Source: JBKBUF01 sp046290815 (GTDB taxonomy: Bacteria > Bacteroidota > Bacteroidia > Cytophagales > Cytophagaceae). From it: a stretch of 64,000 bases of DNA. The notes below the pieces were generated by a model. The model worked only from the letters and a program-made list of their open reading frames with translations. It was not told the origin of the DNA and ran no database searches. The DNA lies in the NCBI GenBank assembly GCA_046290815.1, contig JBKBUF010000022.1, positions 1 through 64,000 on the forward strand. Reading direction: 5' to 3'. The position numbers were made by a program, and so were the translations under genes. Below are positions 9,871 to 17,478 of the stretch, in pieces (position 1 is the stretch's first letter; each line of letters opens with the position of its first letter).

Positions 9871-10110
9871 ATGAAGGTATTAAAATTCAGGACAAATATT
9901 TCAGATGCAAAACAAATTGAAAAAGTTTCGGAAGCATTAAATAAAATTGAAAATATCAGCAGGTGGAGTATTGATACAGATTCTGACCAAAATATCCTCA
10001 GTGTGTCAGGTGAAGAAATCTCCCTGGATTCTATAACTCTGGTAATTAAAAATTCAGGATTTAATGCAGAGTTGTTAAGAGTAGTGGCTGTCGGAGGACA
10101 TGATTTATAA
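9871..10110 (+). CDS. HMA-fold-like small protein lacking CxxC
   Basis: 79 residues with the beta-alpha-beta-beta-alpha-beta rhythm of heavy-metal-associated domains (MKVLKFRTNISDAKQIEKV ... LSVSGEEISLDSITLVIKNSGFNAELL). The metal-binding CxxC expected after the first strand is replaced by SDAK, and the whole protein has no cysteine, so metal binding in the classic way is excluded. Similar cysteine-less copies are common in Bacteroidota and of unknown role. It ends 4 bp from the convergent alpha/beta hydrolase gene. Confidence 0.65.
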   Translation: MKVLKFRTNISDAKQIEKVSEALNKIENISRWSIDTDSDQNILSVSGEEISLDSITLVIKNSGFNAELLRVVAVGGHDL

Positions 10111-10113
10111 AAA

Positions 10114-11052
10114 TTAATTACTTAGACTTGGTGCAAGAACTTTTGATTGCATTATAATCTCCTGAATTTTGTCAGCAATAAATTCAGGTTTCTCTTCCTG
10201 AAGAAGGTGACTTGCATTTAGCTCATTAATAGTTTTAACTCCGGTAAAAGTTTGCAGTTCTTTTCCAAATCGTTCAAATCTTAGCCCAGGGTCTCTCATT
10301 CCCCAGATAATTTGAATTGGGTAAAGTGTATTTTGAACTGCTTTAACACAAAGGTTTCTGAATTCAGGCGTATTATCGAAGTTTCTCATTGTTTTAAGAA
10401 AGGCTTTACCTTTATCCTTCCTTTTAAGCAGATTAATGTAGGCATTAATTTCTTCGGATGGTATACCTGAACTGTTTTCTACTCCTAATAAATTAAACAC
10501 AATGCGCCAGGTTTTATGGTTCATTAAGGCAAGTTCGATCTCTCCTAATATTGGTATTTCAAAAGGGCGCATTGGTAATGGTTTTCTGAAATTAACAACA
10601 TCTATCCATGTGTTTAGAATGGTAATTGATAAAATCCTGTCTGTATTTTGTGCAGCCATTGCAAATCCTACAGGCCCGCCCATATCATGTACTACTAAAT
10701 GGAATTTTTTAATACCTAAGGAGTTCAGTGCCTGAAGGCAAAAGTTTGAGAACTCTTGAAAGGTATAATCAAAAGATTCAGGTCTGTCTGATAAACCAAA
10801 GCCTGGAAGATCTATGGCTATACCTCTATATCCCCTGGATGAAAGATTACTTAAAACTTTTCTATATAAAAAAGAAGAGGTTGGTACACCATGAATACAA
10901 AAAACAGGTTCCCCTTTTCCATGGTCAAGTATAAAAGCATTTGTATTGTTTATACTTATAAATTTTCCGGAATTTTGGTGGGCTTTTATTATTTCTTCTG
11001 TTTTCTTATCTGATAAGATTCCGGTTAGAATGCTTTGGAAAAATTGTTTCAT
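10114..11052 (-). CDS. alpha/beta hydrolase (haloalkane dehalogenase/epoxide hydrolase-like)
   Basis: 312 residues with a canonical alpha/beta-hydrolase layout: oxyanion segment FCIHGVPTSS, strand AIDLPGFGLSD, nucleophile elbow VVHDMGGPVG (Asp about 123), acid on the WGMRDPG strand, and catalytic His in NASHLLQEEKPE. The Asp nucleophile places it with haloalkane dehalogenases and epoxide hydrolases rather than Ser esterases; the natural substrate is not predictable. No signal peptide. It is downstream of acr3 on the same strand with a 91-bp gap and could be the last gene of the arsenic operon, though no functional link is known. Confidence 0.82.
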   Translation of the reverse strand: MKQFFQSILTGILSDKKTEEIIKAHQNSGKFISINNTNAFILDHGKGEPVFCIHGVPTSSFLYRKVLSNLSSRGYRGIAIDLPGFGLSDRPESFDYTFQEFSNFCLQALNSLGIKKFHLVVHDMGGPVGFAMAAQNTDRILSITILNTWIDVVNFRKPLPMRPFEIPILGEIELALMNHKTWRIVFNLLGVENSSGIPSEEINAYINLLKRKDKGKAFLKTMRNFDNTPEFRNLCVKAVQNTLYPIQIIWGMRDPGLRFERFGKELQTFTGVKTINELNASHLLQEEKPEFIADKIQEIIMQSKVLAPSLSN

Positions 11053-11143
11053 AGCAGTTCTTTGTATCTAAAACAAATTCCTGCAATGAAACATTATTTT
11101 ATTCCTGGTATGATTATAAATATTTCAGGCTTGAAGTCGGGAA

Positions 11144-12214
11144 TTAAACTATCTTTTCCTGGTAATACTTTTTCCTTAGCCAAAATGCGATATTAACCAG
11201 AGCTATCAATGCAGGAACTTCTACTAAAGGACCGATTACACCTGCAAATGCCTGTCCGCTGTTTATTCCGAAGATAGCAATTGATACTGCTATGGCCAGC
11301 TCAAAATTGTTTCCTGTTGCTGTGAATGCTATGGAAGTGCTTTTGGAGTAATCTGCCCCAAGTACTTTTCCTGTTAAAAAGCTTAGAATAAACATAAGTC
11401 CAAAATAGATTACAAGAGGAATCGCAATTTTTAACACATCCATAGGTATCTGTACTATTAATTGACCTTTCAAACTAAACATAAGTATTATTGTAAAAAG
11501 TAGGGCAATTAATGTAACAGGAGAAATAAATGGGATGTATTTTTGGGTGAACCATTCTTCACCTTTAGTTTTAATCAATACATATCTGCTTACAATTCCA
11601 GCTATAAAAGGTATTCCTAAATAAATCGCAACACTTTCTGCAATCTGACCCATAGTTATATCAACATTCATTCCTGAAATGCCAAATACTGGAGGAAGTA
11701 CCGAAATAAAAATAAATGCATAAAAACTATAAAAAGCAACCTGGAAAATACTGTTAAGAGCTACTAGTCCGGCAGCGTATTCACGGTTTCCTTCTGCTAA
11801 TTCATTCCAAACAATGACCATGGCAATACAACGTGCTAAGCCAATCAAAATTAATCCCATCATATATTCCGGATAATCATGTAAGAAAACTATTGCCAGA
11901 AAAAACATTAAGATCGGACCAACTATCCAGTTAAGAAAAAGCGACGCTGATAGTATTTTAAAATTTCTAAAAACCTCTCCCAGGTTTTTGTAATTAACTT
12001 TTGCTAAAGGAGGATACATCATTAATATCAGTCCTATGGCAATAGGGATATTGGTTGTACCGCTGGAGTAGGAGTCAATATAAATTGCGGATGAAGGGAA
12101 AAAATTTCCAATCCAAATTCCTATACCCATGGCAAGGAATATCCATAAAGTTAAATACCTGTCAATAAAGCCAAGGTTTTTTCTTTCTGATGCAGGAAAA
12201 CATTTGGTGGACAT
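11144..12214 (-). CDS. acr3: ACR3-family arsenite efflux permease
   Basis: A 356-residue inner-membrane protein with about ten hydrophobic segments that exports As(III) with the proton motive force. Recognised by the N-terminal FLAMGIGIWIGNFFPS, the segment MYPPLAKVNYKNLGEV, GLARCIAMVIVWNELAEGN (with the conserved Cys in the fourth helix) and TATGNNFELAIAVSIAIFG. Length is normal. It is the third gene of the minus-strand order arsR-arsM-arsC-acr3, which makes arsenite export near certain. About 100 bp separate it from arsC; the gap contains an AT-rich repeat tract. Confidence 0.95.
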   Translation of the reverse strand: MSTKCFPASERKNLGFIDRYLTLWIFLAMGIGIWIGNFFPSSAIYIDSYSSGTTNIPIAIGLILMMYPPLAKVNYKNLGEVFRNFKILSASLFLNWIVGPILMFFLAIVFLHDYPEYMMGLILIGLARCIAMVIVWNELAEGNREYAAGLVALNSIFQVAFYSFYAFIFISVLPPVFGISGMNVDITMGQIAESVAIYLGIPFIAGIVSRYVLIKTKGEEWFTQKYIPFISPVTLIALLFTIILMFSLKGQLIVQIPMDVLKIAIPLVIYFGLMFILSFLTGKVLGADYSKSTSIAFTATGNNFELAIAVSIAIFGINSGQAFAGVIGPLVEVPALIALVNIAFWLRKKYYQEKIV

Positions 12215-12245
12215 GGGGGAAAAGTTTAAAGTTCAAAGTTTTTAA

Positions 12246-12290
12246 GTTATTGGATATTGGGTATTAGATATTAGATATTGAATAGAAGTT
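12246..12290. repeat. short AT-rich tandem motif tract
   Basis: Degenerate tandem copies of a 7-10-base ATATTRGAT-like unit (TATTGGATAT, TATTAGATAT, TAGATATTGAA) fill the gap between arsC and acr3. The same kind of motif makes the hairpin at 51962-51998, so this is probably part of a dispersed intergenic repeat family. Confidence 0.55.
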
Positions 12291-12316
12291 GTTCTATGAG
12301 TTCTTATAGCTTAAAG

Positions 12317-12940
12317 CTAAAGCTTTAAACTTACCTCCTTAAAAACATAAAGATTCTCGAGAGCGATCTGTCTGCATCTTTCTTCATATTTTTCATCTTG
12401 TAATGCTGTACCATCAAATGCCTTGGGATCGTCATACGGACAAGAAATCCTTAGTTCCGTTCCGGGGATATATGGACAATTGCCATCTGCCTCAGTACAG
12501 GTCATTATAGCACATAGTCCTGTGGTAGGAATTGATGGATGTTGATATGTTTTCGAAAAGCATAATTCCGGTGGTTGATCCATGTCATAATAAACTTCAT
12601 ATTTTGGATTGGTTTCAGCAGCTTGCTTTGAAATATAAAATCCTGCTTTTTCCAATGCTTTAATGGCATTCGGATTAAAGGAAGTAGCCTCGGTTCCTGC
12701 CGAATAAGTATTTACATTTTTAATACCATAATATTCCGCAGCTGTTCTGCCCCATACCTGTCCGAAGTGACTTCTCCTGCTATTATGCGTACAAACATAA
12801 ATCAGCTCTGCTTTTCTATTATTTTGAAGGCTTGTTGAAACATATTCAGCTATTCTGTTTAGGATATGTTTTCTCTCTTCCGGAATAGAGTCTGTATATG
12901 TCGTGAGTTCTTCAATGAATTTTCTTATTTCAGTTATCAT
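12317..12940 (-). CDS. arsC: arsenate reductase, low-molecular-weight phosphatase family
   Basis: Reduces As(V) to As(III) for export by ACR3. The 207-residue protein has the LMW-PTPase P-loop CX5R in IYVCTHNSRRSHFG (Cys about 50, Arg about 56) after an N-terminal helix of about 40 residues, and further cysteines (LCAIMTCTEADGNC and ISCPYDDPKAFDG) that could relay electrons as in thioredoxin-coupled ArsC. The DP general-acid motif appears as CPYDDPKAFDG. Homologues of this size are annotated protein-tyrosine phosphatase or arsenate reductase; the ars context favours the latter. Confidence 0.88.
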   Translation of the reverse strand: MITEIRKFIEELTTYTDSIPEERKHILNRIAEYVSTSLQNNRKAELIYVCTHNSRRSHFGQVWGRTAAEYYGIKNVNTYSAGTEATSFNPNAIKALEKAGFYISKQAAETNPKYEVYYDMDQPPELCFSKTYQHPSIPTTGLCAIMTCTEADGNCPYIPGTELRISCPYDDPKAFDGTALQDEKYEERCRQIALENLYVFKEVSLKL

Positions 12941-12956
12941 TTATTTTAATTCACTT

Positions 12957-13005
12957 TAACATTCACATTCAACATTCAATATTCAGCATTCAGCATTCAA
13001 CATTC
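12957..13005. repeat. ACATTCA/GCATTCA tandem tract
   Basis: At least six degenerate copies of a 7-8-base unit (CACATTCA, ACATTCA, ATATTCA, GCATTCA, GCATTCA, ACATTC) occupy the space between arsM and arsC. Low complexity and variation between units suggest a slippage-prone intergenic repeat, not a regulatory array with fixed spacing. Confidence 0.65.
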
Positions 13006-13855
13006 CTAACAACATTTATTCTCCGTCACACAGCCACATTCTGCCTCAGGTCTTTCAGCATATACAGTTATACTATATATCCCTGTTCCGCTTGCTTTGA
13101 ACTGTGTAAGTTGTTCGTTCGAAAGGAAGTTGAGCATTAATTCATCAGGTATGTCTATTTTTCTTTCCTTCTGCATTGTAATATTTGTAAACCCGGCATC
13201 GGAAATAATTTCCAGGTAATCACCTTTTTTTATAGCACCTGCTACACAGCCAGCATACATTTCCGCTTCTTTTTTTATTGTATCTGGAAGATCTCCCTTG
13301 ATCACGATGTCAGATATACTAAAATGTCCTCCCGGCTTTAAAATTCTGTAAACTTCGGAAAATGCTTTAACCTTATCAGGAACAAGGTTCATTACCACAA
13401 TTACTTACTACTACATCAGCTCTTTTTGAAGATAAGGGTATATCTTCAATATCACCAAGACGGAATTTTACATTTTTAAATCCTAATTTTACTGCATTTT
13501 CCTCTGCTTTTTCAATCATAGCTTTGGTCATATCAATTCCTATCACTTCACCTTCTTCACCTGTAACAGATCTAGCAATGAAGCAGTCATTCCCGGCACC
13601 TGATCCGAGGTCTACCACTGTGTCCCCTGGTTTTATTTTTGCAAATTCAGTGGGCAGTCCGCAGCCTAAGCCAAGATCAGCATCAGCATTATATCCTTCC
13701 AGATTACTATAGTCTTCGCTCATTATAGTATATGTACCTGTTCCGCAACCTCCAGCTCCGCAACAGCTTGACTGGTTATACTCTTTTGACTGCTGTGCGA
13801 TCTCCCCGTATTTTTCCTTTACAAGATTTTTTAGTTGTTCGTTAGAGTTTTCCAT
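13006..13855 (-). pseudogene. arsM: arsenite S-adenosylmethyltransferase ArsM, single-base frameshift
   Basis: ArsM methylates As(III) using SAM and three conserved cysteines. The 5' part (from 13855) holds the N-terminal Cys cluster SSCCGAGGC, the LGLGCGLP cysteine and SAM motif VVDLGSGAGND; the 3' part holds ILKPGGHFSISD, the MYAGCVAGAI cysteine and a Cys-rich tail. The two frames join at SNC/VMNLVP. One extra C in the CC at 13395-13396 (plus strand) explains the break: removing it restores a normal ~280-residue protein. Everything else is well conserved, so this is either very recent inactivation, a phase change or a sequencing error. It starts 19 bp from an ArsR-box-like site. Confidence 0.88.
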
Positions 13856-13873
13856 ATGTGCAATTTTTAAGTT

Positions 13874-13896
13874 ATATAATGCAATATTACGATAAA
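13874..13896 (-). promoter_or_regulatory. candidate ArsR operator upstream of arsM
   Basis: A 23-bp sequence with core ATGCAATATTACGAT, identical to that at 14246-14268. On the minus strand it reads ATCGTAATATTGCAT, a partly symmetric sequence around AATATT like ArsR boxes of Bacteroidota. It ends 18 bp before the arsM ATG. Confidence 0.75.
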
Positions 13897-13911
13897 ATAA
13901 TATAAAAAATT

Positions 13912-14241
13912 TTAACAGCAGCCTTTGCCCGGTGAGAATGATTCAAAGAGCTTTAGCAGTGATTTTTGCGCTTCTGCCCAAACCTTTTCGTCAATACAGT
14001 AGCATACACTTGTTCCTTCTATTTCACCTTTAATAAGTCCTGCTTCTTTTAATTCTTTTAAATGTTGAGATATGGTAGACTGGGATAATGGCAATTCATC
14101 CACCAGGTCGCCACATATACATGTATTCCTCTTAATTAATACTTCCAGTATAGCTATACGGGCCGGATGCCCTATAGCTTTAGCCAGCTTTGCCAATCTG
14201 TTTTGGCTTTTGTTAAAGTTGTCAGTTTTGGTAATTCCCAT
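13912..14241 (-). CDS. arsR: ArsR-family metalloregulatory repressor
   Basis: A winged-helix repressor released from DNA by As(III). The chosen start (ATG at 14239-14241, MGITKTDNF) gives 109 residues, normal for ArsR; a longer frame to 14358 would translate the operator and is rejected. HTH region: LSQSTISQHLKELKEAGLI. Candidate metalloid cysteines: TCICGDL at the start of helix 3, VCYC, and the C-terminal GKGCC. It is the first gene of the ars cluster on the minus strand, 56 bp before arsM; an operator copy precedes each, so it probably autoregulates and controls arsM-arsC-acr3. Confidence 0.92.
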   Translation of the reverse strand: MGITKTDNFNKSQNRLAKLAKAIGHPARIAILEVLIKRNTCICGDLVDELPLSQSTISQHLKELKEAGLIKGEIEGTSVCYCIDEKVWAEAQKSLLKLFESFSPGKGCC

Positions 14242-14245
14242 AATG

Positions 14246-14268
14246 ATATAATGCAATATTACGATAAA
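14246..14268 (-). promoter_or_regulatory. candidate ArsR operator upstream of arsR
   Basis: Identical 23-bp copy of the site at 13874-13896, located 4 bp upstream of the arsR start codon. Its presence only before arsR and arsM supports autoregulation. It also overlaps the translation-initiation region, so bound ArsR would block initiation directly. Confidence 0.75.
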
Positions 14269-14296
14269 TAACCTTACTTCAAAAGGTTTTTGATTT

Positions 14297-16072
14297 TTAT
14301 TCTGTAGGGCTAGAGGAACCACCTGTAACTTCTTTACTTTCAACATTGAGCACCCCATCCAGATCTTTCATCACCTTTTCCATTCCATCTAGTGCTTTTC
14401 TTAATTCACTAACTTTATTCAGATTTACAGAGGTGTAATTGAGTGAATGTTTCAGGCTGTCTAATATATTAACCATTTCTACTGCCTGCTTCCTTAGGTC
14501 CTGCGATAGAAGATTAGAAAACTCAGTAAGACGTATGCTTTGATTTAATATTTTTTCATTCAACCTGTTTTTTTCTATAAGCAATTGTTTATGTAAGGTA
14601 ATGTCATTCATCATGAAAACCTGGTAGAGCTTTTCCTCGGCATCTTTCAATACATGGTATTTGCAAAGCAGGCTGATAGTTCCACCTTTGTAATCATTTA
14701 ATTCAAATTCCGATTCCATAATTTTATCTATGATTGGCGGATTATTATTTTTGATCAGTAATTGTACCTCTTCCGGCTCTTTTAAGAAATCAGAAAGGTT
14801 ATACCCTACTTTTAATTCTATGCCTCTGTTTTCCCAGAATTCAGATGCTCCCTGATTATAATCCAAAAGAATATTATTGGAGTCAGTTACAAGTATTATT
14901 TCATAGGTGTTTTCAAAGAATAGCTTATATTTCCTTTCCTGATTTTCAAGAGATTTATGACTCTCTTTTAATAACTCATTAAGCTCATGGATTAATTCTT
15001 TTTTATCATTCTTCAAAATTTCCAGGGAGGTAAAAATATCGTAGAACGGATCTGATTCCGGAACAACGGGTTTTTCATTGCCGAATTTTCTAAGGGAAAT
15101 ATCAGAAATCATCTGGTAAACCTGATCAATCCTTTGCTCTATAAATGATTTTGATTTGTTTTCAATCCCCTCCAGTGAATGTTTATGTTTAAACAAAACG
15201 TATATACTGTTTTCAACTGAATCTGAAGTTAGCCAGTTGTTGACTACTTCCGGATTAATAGGTGTCATTAATTTTATCAGTACTTTGGTAAAGTGATTGG
15301 TGATTAAGATAAATTGTTTCAGATTTTTGTTTTGCTCATGAAAATCTATTACAATTTTTCTGGTATTCAGACTGGCATTGGTTATTTGCCTCGAATCAGC
15401 AATGTAATAGTAGTCATGAATGCCTAATCCTGCAGTTATAATCAGGTTTTTGATTAATTTTAGTCCTTCAATGGCATCTTTAGGCTGAACTTCTCCTTTT
15501 GCGGTTTCAATCAGAATGTTTCCTTCACAAATAGCAATTTTCGTTTCATATGTTCCTTCTTCGTTTTTGTACCTCCAGGAAGGGTCAGTATAATATTTTA
15601 ACTTTCTGCCCCTGACTGTAATATACTCCTGTTTTGTCTGCCATAATTCATTAAATACAGGGTTTTCAAAGAACTGGATATTATTAAAATCAAAACTATC
15701 TCTACGCTCAGGTTGAATTTTGTAAAGGAAAATTATAATTCCCGAATTGAAAACAGAAGCCAATCCGGAAATGAAAATAAGTGGCATTGTCTGAGGAAAA
15801 TATATTACCGATAGGAATAAAAGGCAAAAGGAAATCCCTGTCTTAATCCAAACTGTAGATTTTGAAATTTTCCTGAATTTATAATTATGGTATAGGTTAA
15901 CTATGTCCAGAATGCAAAGTCCAAAATTAAATAGAATGATGGTTGTTACACTTTTATATAGCAGAGTATAAGATTCTGAAGCTGTGGAGTCGACTAACCC
16001 CGGATAAAGTAAAAAGAAAAAAAATGTAAAAAACAGCAGCAAAGCTGTATTGTACCAGTAGTTAATTTTCAT
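14297..16072 (-). CDS. membrane PAS protein with degenerate DHp helix, no ATPase
   Basis: 591 residues. Four hydrophobic helices form the N-terminus (about 1-125, starting NYWYNTALLLFFTFFFFLLY), followed by a soluble middle region of unknown fold (about 130-330), a coiled segment, a PAS domain (about 380-500; YKLFFENTYEIILVTDSNNI) and a C-terminal helix pair. The final part (FSNLLSQDLRKQAVEM) aligns with HisKA H-boxes such as FAYVASHDLK, but the phospho-acceptor His position is Gln, and no HATPase domain follows. It is therefore not a kinase by itself; a sensor or decoy partner is possible. It ends 28 bp beyond the arsR operator on the same strand, so could read into ars. Confidence 0.75.
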   Translation of the reverse strand: MKINYWYNTALLLFFTFFFFLLYPGLVDSTASESYTLLYKSVTTIILFNFGLCILDIVNLYHNYKFRKISKSTVWIKTGISFCLLFLSVIYFPQTMPLIFISGLASVFNSGIIIFLYKIQPERRDSFDFNNIQFFENPVFNELWQTKQEYITVRGRKLKYYTDPSWRYKNEEGTYETKIAICEGNILIETAKGEVQPKDAIEGLKLIKNLIITAGLGIHDYYYIADSRQITNASLNTRKIVIDFHEQNKNLKQFILITNHFTKVLIKLMTPINPEVVNNWLTSDSVENSIYVLFKHKHSLEGIENKSKSFIEQRIDQVYQMISDISLRKFGNEKPVVPESDPFYDIFTSLEILKNDKKELIHELNELLKESHKSLENQERKYKLFFENTYEIILVTDSNNILLDYNQGASEFWENRGIELKVGYNLSDFLKEPEEVQLLIKNNNPPIIDKIMESEFELNDYKGGTISLLCKYHVLKDAEEKLYQVFMMNDITLHKQLLIEKNRLNEKILNQSIRLTEFSNLLSQDLRKQAVEMVNILDSLKHSLNYTSVNLNKVSELRKALDGMEKVMKDLDGVLNVESKEVTGGSSSPTE

Positions 16073-16252
16073 ATTGTAATAATCAGATATAAAATTAGAA
16101 AATTAAATGGGTAAAATGTCAGAGTTTACATAGAAGTATGAAAATTTTACAGGTAATTACTGACAAATATTCTTAGCGTTTCTTTGGCATTGAAGTTGTT
16201 TTTGGGGTTTACAGATTGAATTAAATAACTCAAAATTAACAAGGAGGTAATT

Positions 16253-16693
16253 ATGTCTATCGTAAAATGGAACGACTTCAATAGATTTCCTGTATTTCAA
16301 GGTTTATTGGATAATTTTATTAATGCGGATGCTTCTGATCTTTTGGGTACTTTGGAGGGCAATGTGCCTATGGTAAACATCAGAGAAAGTAAAGATGATT
16401 TCAAAATTGAAATGGCTGTTCCGGGCCTCGACAAAGAAAATATATCTATAAAAATTGAAAAAGGCCGCCTGGTGGTTGCCGGTTCATCTGAAGCCAAATC
16501 TGATGAAAAAGAACATAAATACCACAGGAGAGAGTATTCTTACAAGTCCTTTCAGAGGTCATTTCAGTTGCCTGAGATCATTGACCTTGATAAAATCGGA
16601 GCAGGAATGGATAAAGGCATACTTACTATAACATTGCCGAAGAAAGATGAGGTTAAGAAGCAGCAGGAAGTAAAAACCATCAGCATTTCCTGA
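16253..16693 (+). CDS. small heat-shock protein Hsp20/alpha-crystallin
   Basis: An ATP-independent holdase chaperone that binds unfolding proteins in large oligomers. 146 residues: N-terminal arm with NDFNRFPVFQGLLDNF, the alpha-crystallin domain (about 40-140) with VNIRESKDDFKIEMAVPGLDKENI, the conserved ending G-x-L (DKGILTITLPK), and a C-terminal tail. Length and motifs are typical. A strong AGGAGG Shine-Dalgarno 7-8 nt before the ATG is unusual for this phylum and suggests high expression. Monocistronic. Confidence 0.95.
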   Translation: MSIVKWNDFNRFPVFQGLLDNFINADASDLLGTLEGNVPMVNIRESKDDFKIEMAVPGLDKENISIKIEKGRLVVAGSSEAKSDEKEHKYHRREYSYKSFQRSFQLPEIIDLDKIGAGMDKGILTITLPKKDEVKKQQEVKTISIS

Positions 16694-16695
16694 TG

Positions 16696-16741
16696 TTTTT
16701 TGGGGGCCGGGCTATTCCTGGAATCAGTCCGGCCGAAAAAA
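16696..16741. terminator. GC-rich hairpin after hsp20
   Basis: GGCCGG (16705-16710) pairs with CCGGCC (16729-16734); flanking TTTTTT (16696-16701) and AAAAAA (16736-16741) can extend the stem in either direction. It begins 3 bp after the hsp20 stop. The A/T flanks make it a plausible bidirectional terminator or 3'-end stabiliser. Confidence 0.55.
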
Positions 16742-16811
16742 TTTAAACAATTTCACTGTTAGAATAGGTTATAAATAAGGAATAAATAATCAATTAAATG
16801 TTGGAGGTGGT

Positions 16812-16913
16812 ATGGATGGTACAATTATTATTCTTTTTTTCGGTAGTTTATTAAGTACAGTTTCCCTTATCTGGATCATTTATTCTCACTTAGGTCGTAA
16901 TGATTATCATTAA
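16812..16913 (+). CDS. 33-residue single-TM micropeptide
   Basis: Short ORF MDGTIIILFFGSLLSTVSLI...YSHLGRNDYH preceded by GGAGGTGG, a very good Shine-Dalgarno, 3-4 nt before ATG. One hydrophobic helix (about residues 4-25) followed by a short polar, His-ended tail. It stops 6 bp from the convergent regulator gene. A real membrane micropeptide is likely from the RBS and hydropathy; no family known. Confidence 0.6.
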   Translation: MDGTIIILFFGSLLSTVSLIWIIYSHLGRNDYH

Positions 16914-16919
16914 GGCGGA

Positions 16920-17354
16920 TTAATTTTTGGTCGCACACTTTTCGCATCTGCCTTCTATGAGAAAATTAAATTTTTCGGCGGTGAATTTTTTAGGTATCCG
17001 TATGGGAGGGATCTCTACGTCTTCCAGGCATAGAGTTACATTGCATGATGTGCACTTGAAATGCACATGGTTATCGTCGTGGTTATGATTGACAGAATCA
17101 TGCCTACACAAAGCATAAGTAGCATTTCCTGATTTATCCGGGATTTTATGTATTAGCCCATGCTGTTCAAAAGTGTTCAGTGTCCTGTACAATGTGATCC
17201 TGTCAAAATCTTTGGAGATAGATTTATTAATTTCTGAAAGTTGCAATACCTTATTTTTGGCAAGAAATACCTTTAGCACCTGCTCTCTTTGATCAGTGAC
17301 TTTCAGATTATGTTCTCTAAGCATTTCTTTAATATCCTGCTGGGGCCTTGCCAT
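16920..17354 (-). CDS. zur: Fur-family regulator, probable Zur
   Basis: A metal-dependent repressor of Fur type. The start at 17352-17354 (MARPQQDIKEML) gives 144 residues and is preferred over the upstream ATG at 17381. The N-terminal winged helix contains TDQREQVLKVFLAKNKV and DRITLYRTLNTFEQHGLI. The structural zinc site is formed by CTSCN and RCEKCATKN; the hinge has HDSVNHNHDDNHVHFKC, rich in His. Divergent from a His-rich secreted protein, zinc-type TonB receptor and G3E GTPase, with a shared palindromic site between; this context argues for Zur rather than Fur or PerR. It probably regulates both directions. Confidence 0.85.
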   Translation of the reverse strand: MARPQQDIKEMLREHNLKVTDQREQVLKVFLAKNKVLQLSEINKSISKDFDRITLYRTLNTFEQHGLIHKIPDKSGNATYALCRHDSVNHNHDDNHVHFKCTSCNVTLCLEDVEIPPIRIPKKFTAEKFNFLIEGRCEKCATKN

Positions 17355-17450
17355 TCTATGAGTTGGTAAAATGACATACAAGATAGGATTTGTCCAACAG
17401 CATGCAAAACATTTTTTTATTTATTGTGTAATTGAAAAAGAATTTGTTAA

Positions 17451-17468
17451 TATTGCAACATTATTGCA
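17451..17468. promoter_or_regulatory. candidate Zur box in zur/zinc-uptake divergent region
   Basis: TATTGCAACATTATTGCA. Its first 12 bases (17451-17462) are the exact reverse complement of AATGTTGCAATA found upstream of the G3E GTPase (20893-20904). It overlaps a -7-like TAATATTG (17449-17456), which has a TTG 21 bp upstream, so a bound repressor would occlude the promoter of the TTG-started gene at 17479. Confidence 0.6.
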
Positions 17469-17478
17469 TCTTTAACTT

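Noticed and set aside
12246..13005. CRISPR array
   Set aside because: Repeat units are 7-10 bases, degenerate and without spacers of constant length; no cas genes.
13912..14358. Longer ArsR of 148 residues
   Set aside because: The extra N-terminus translates the operator repeat and is not ArsR-like; the start at 14241 gives the normal length.
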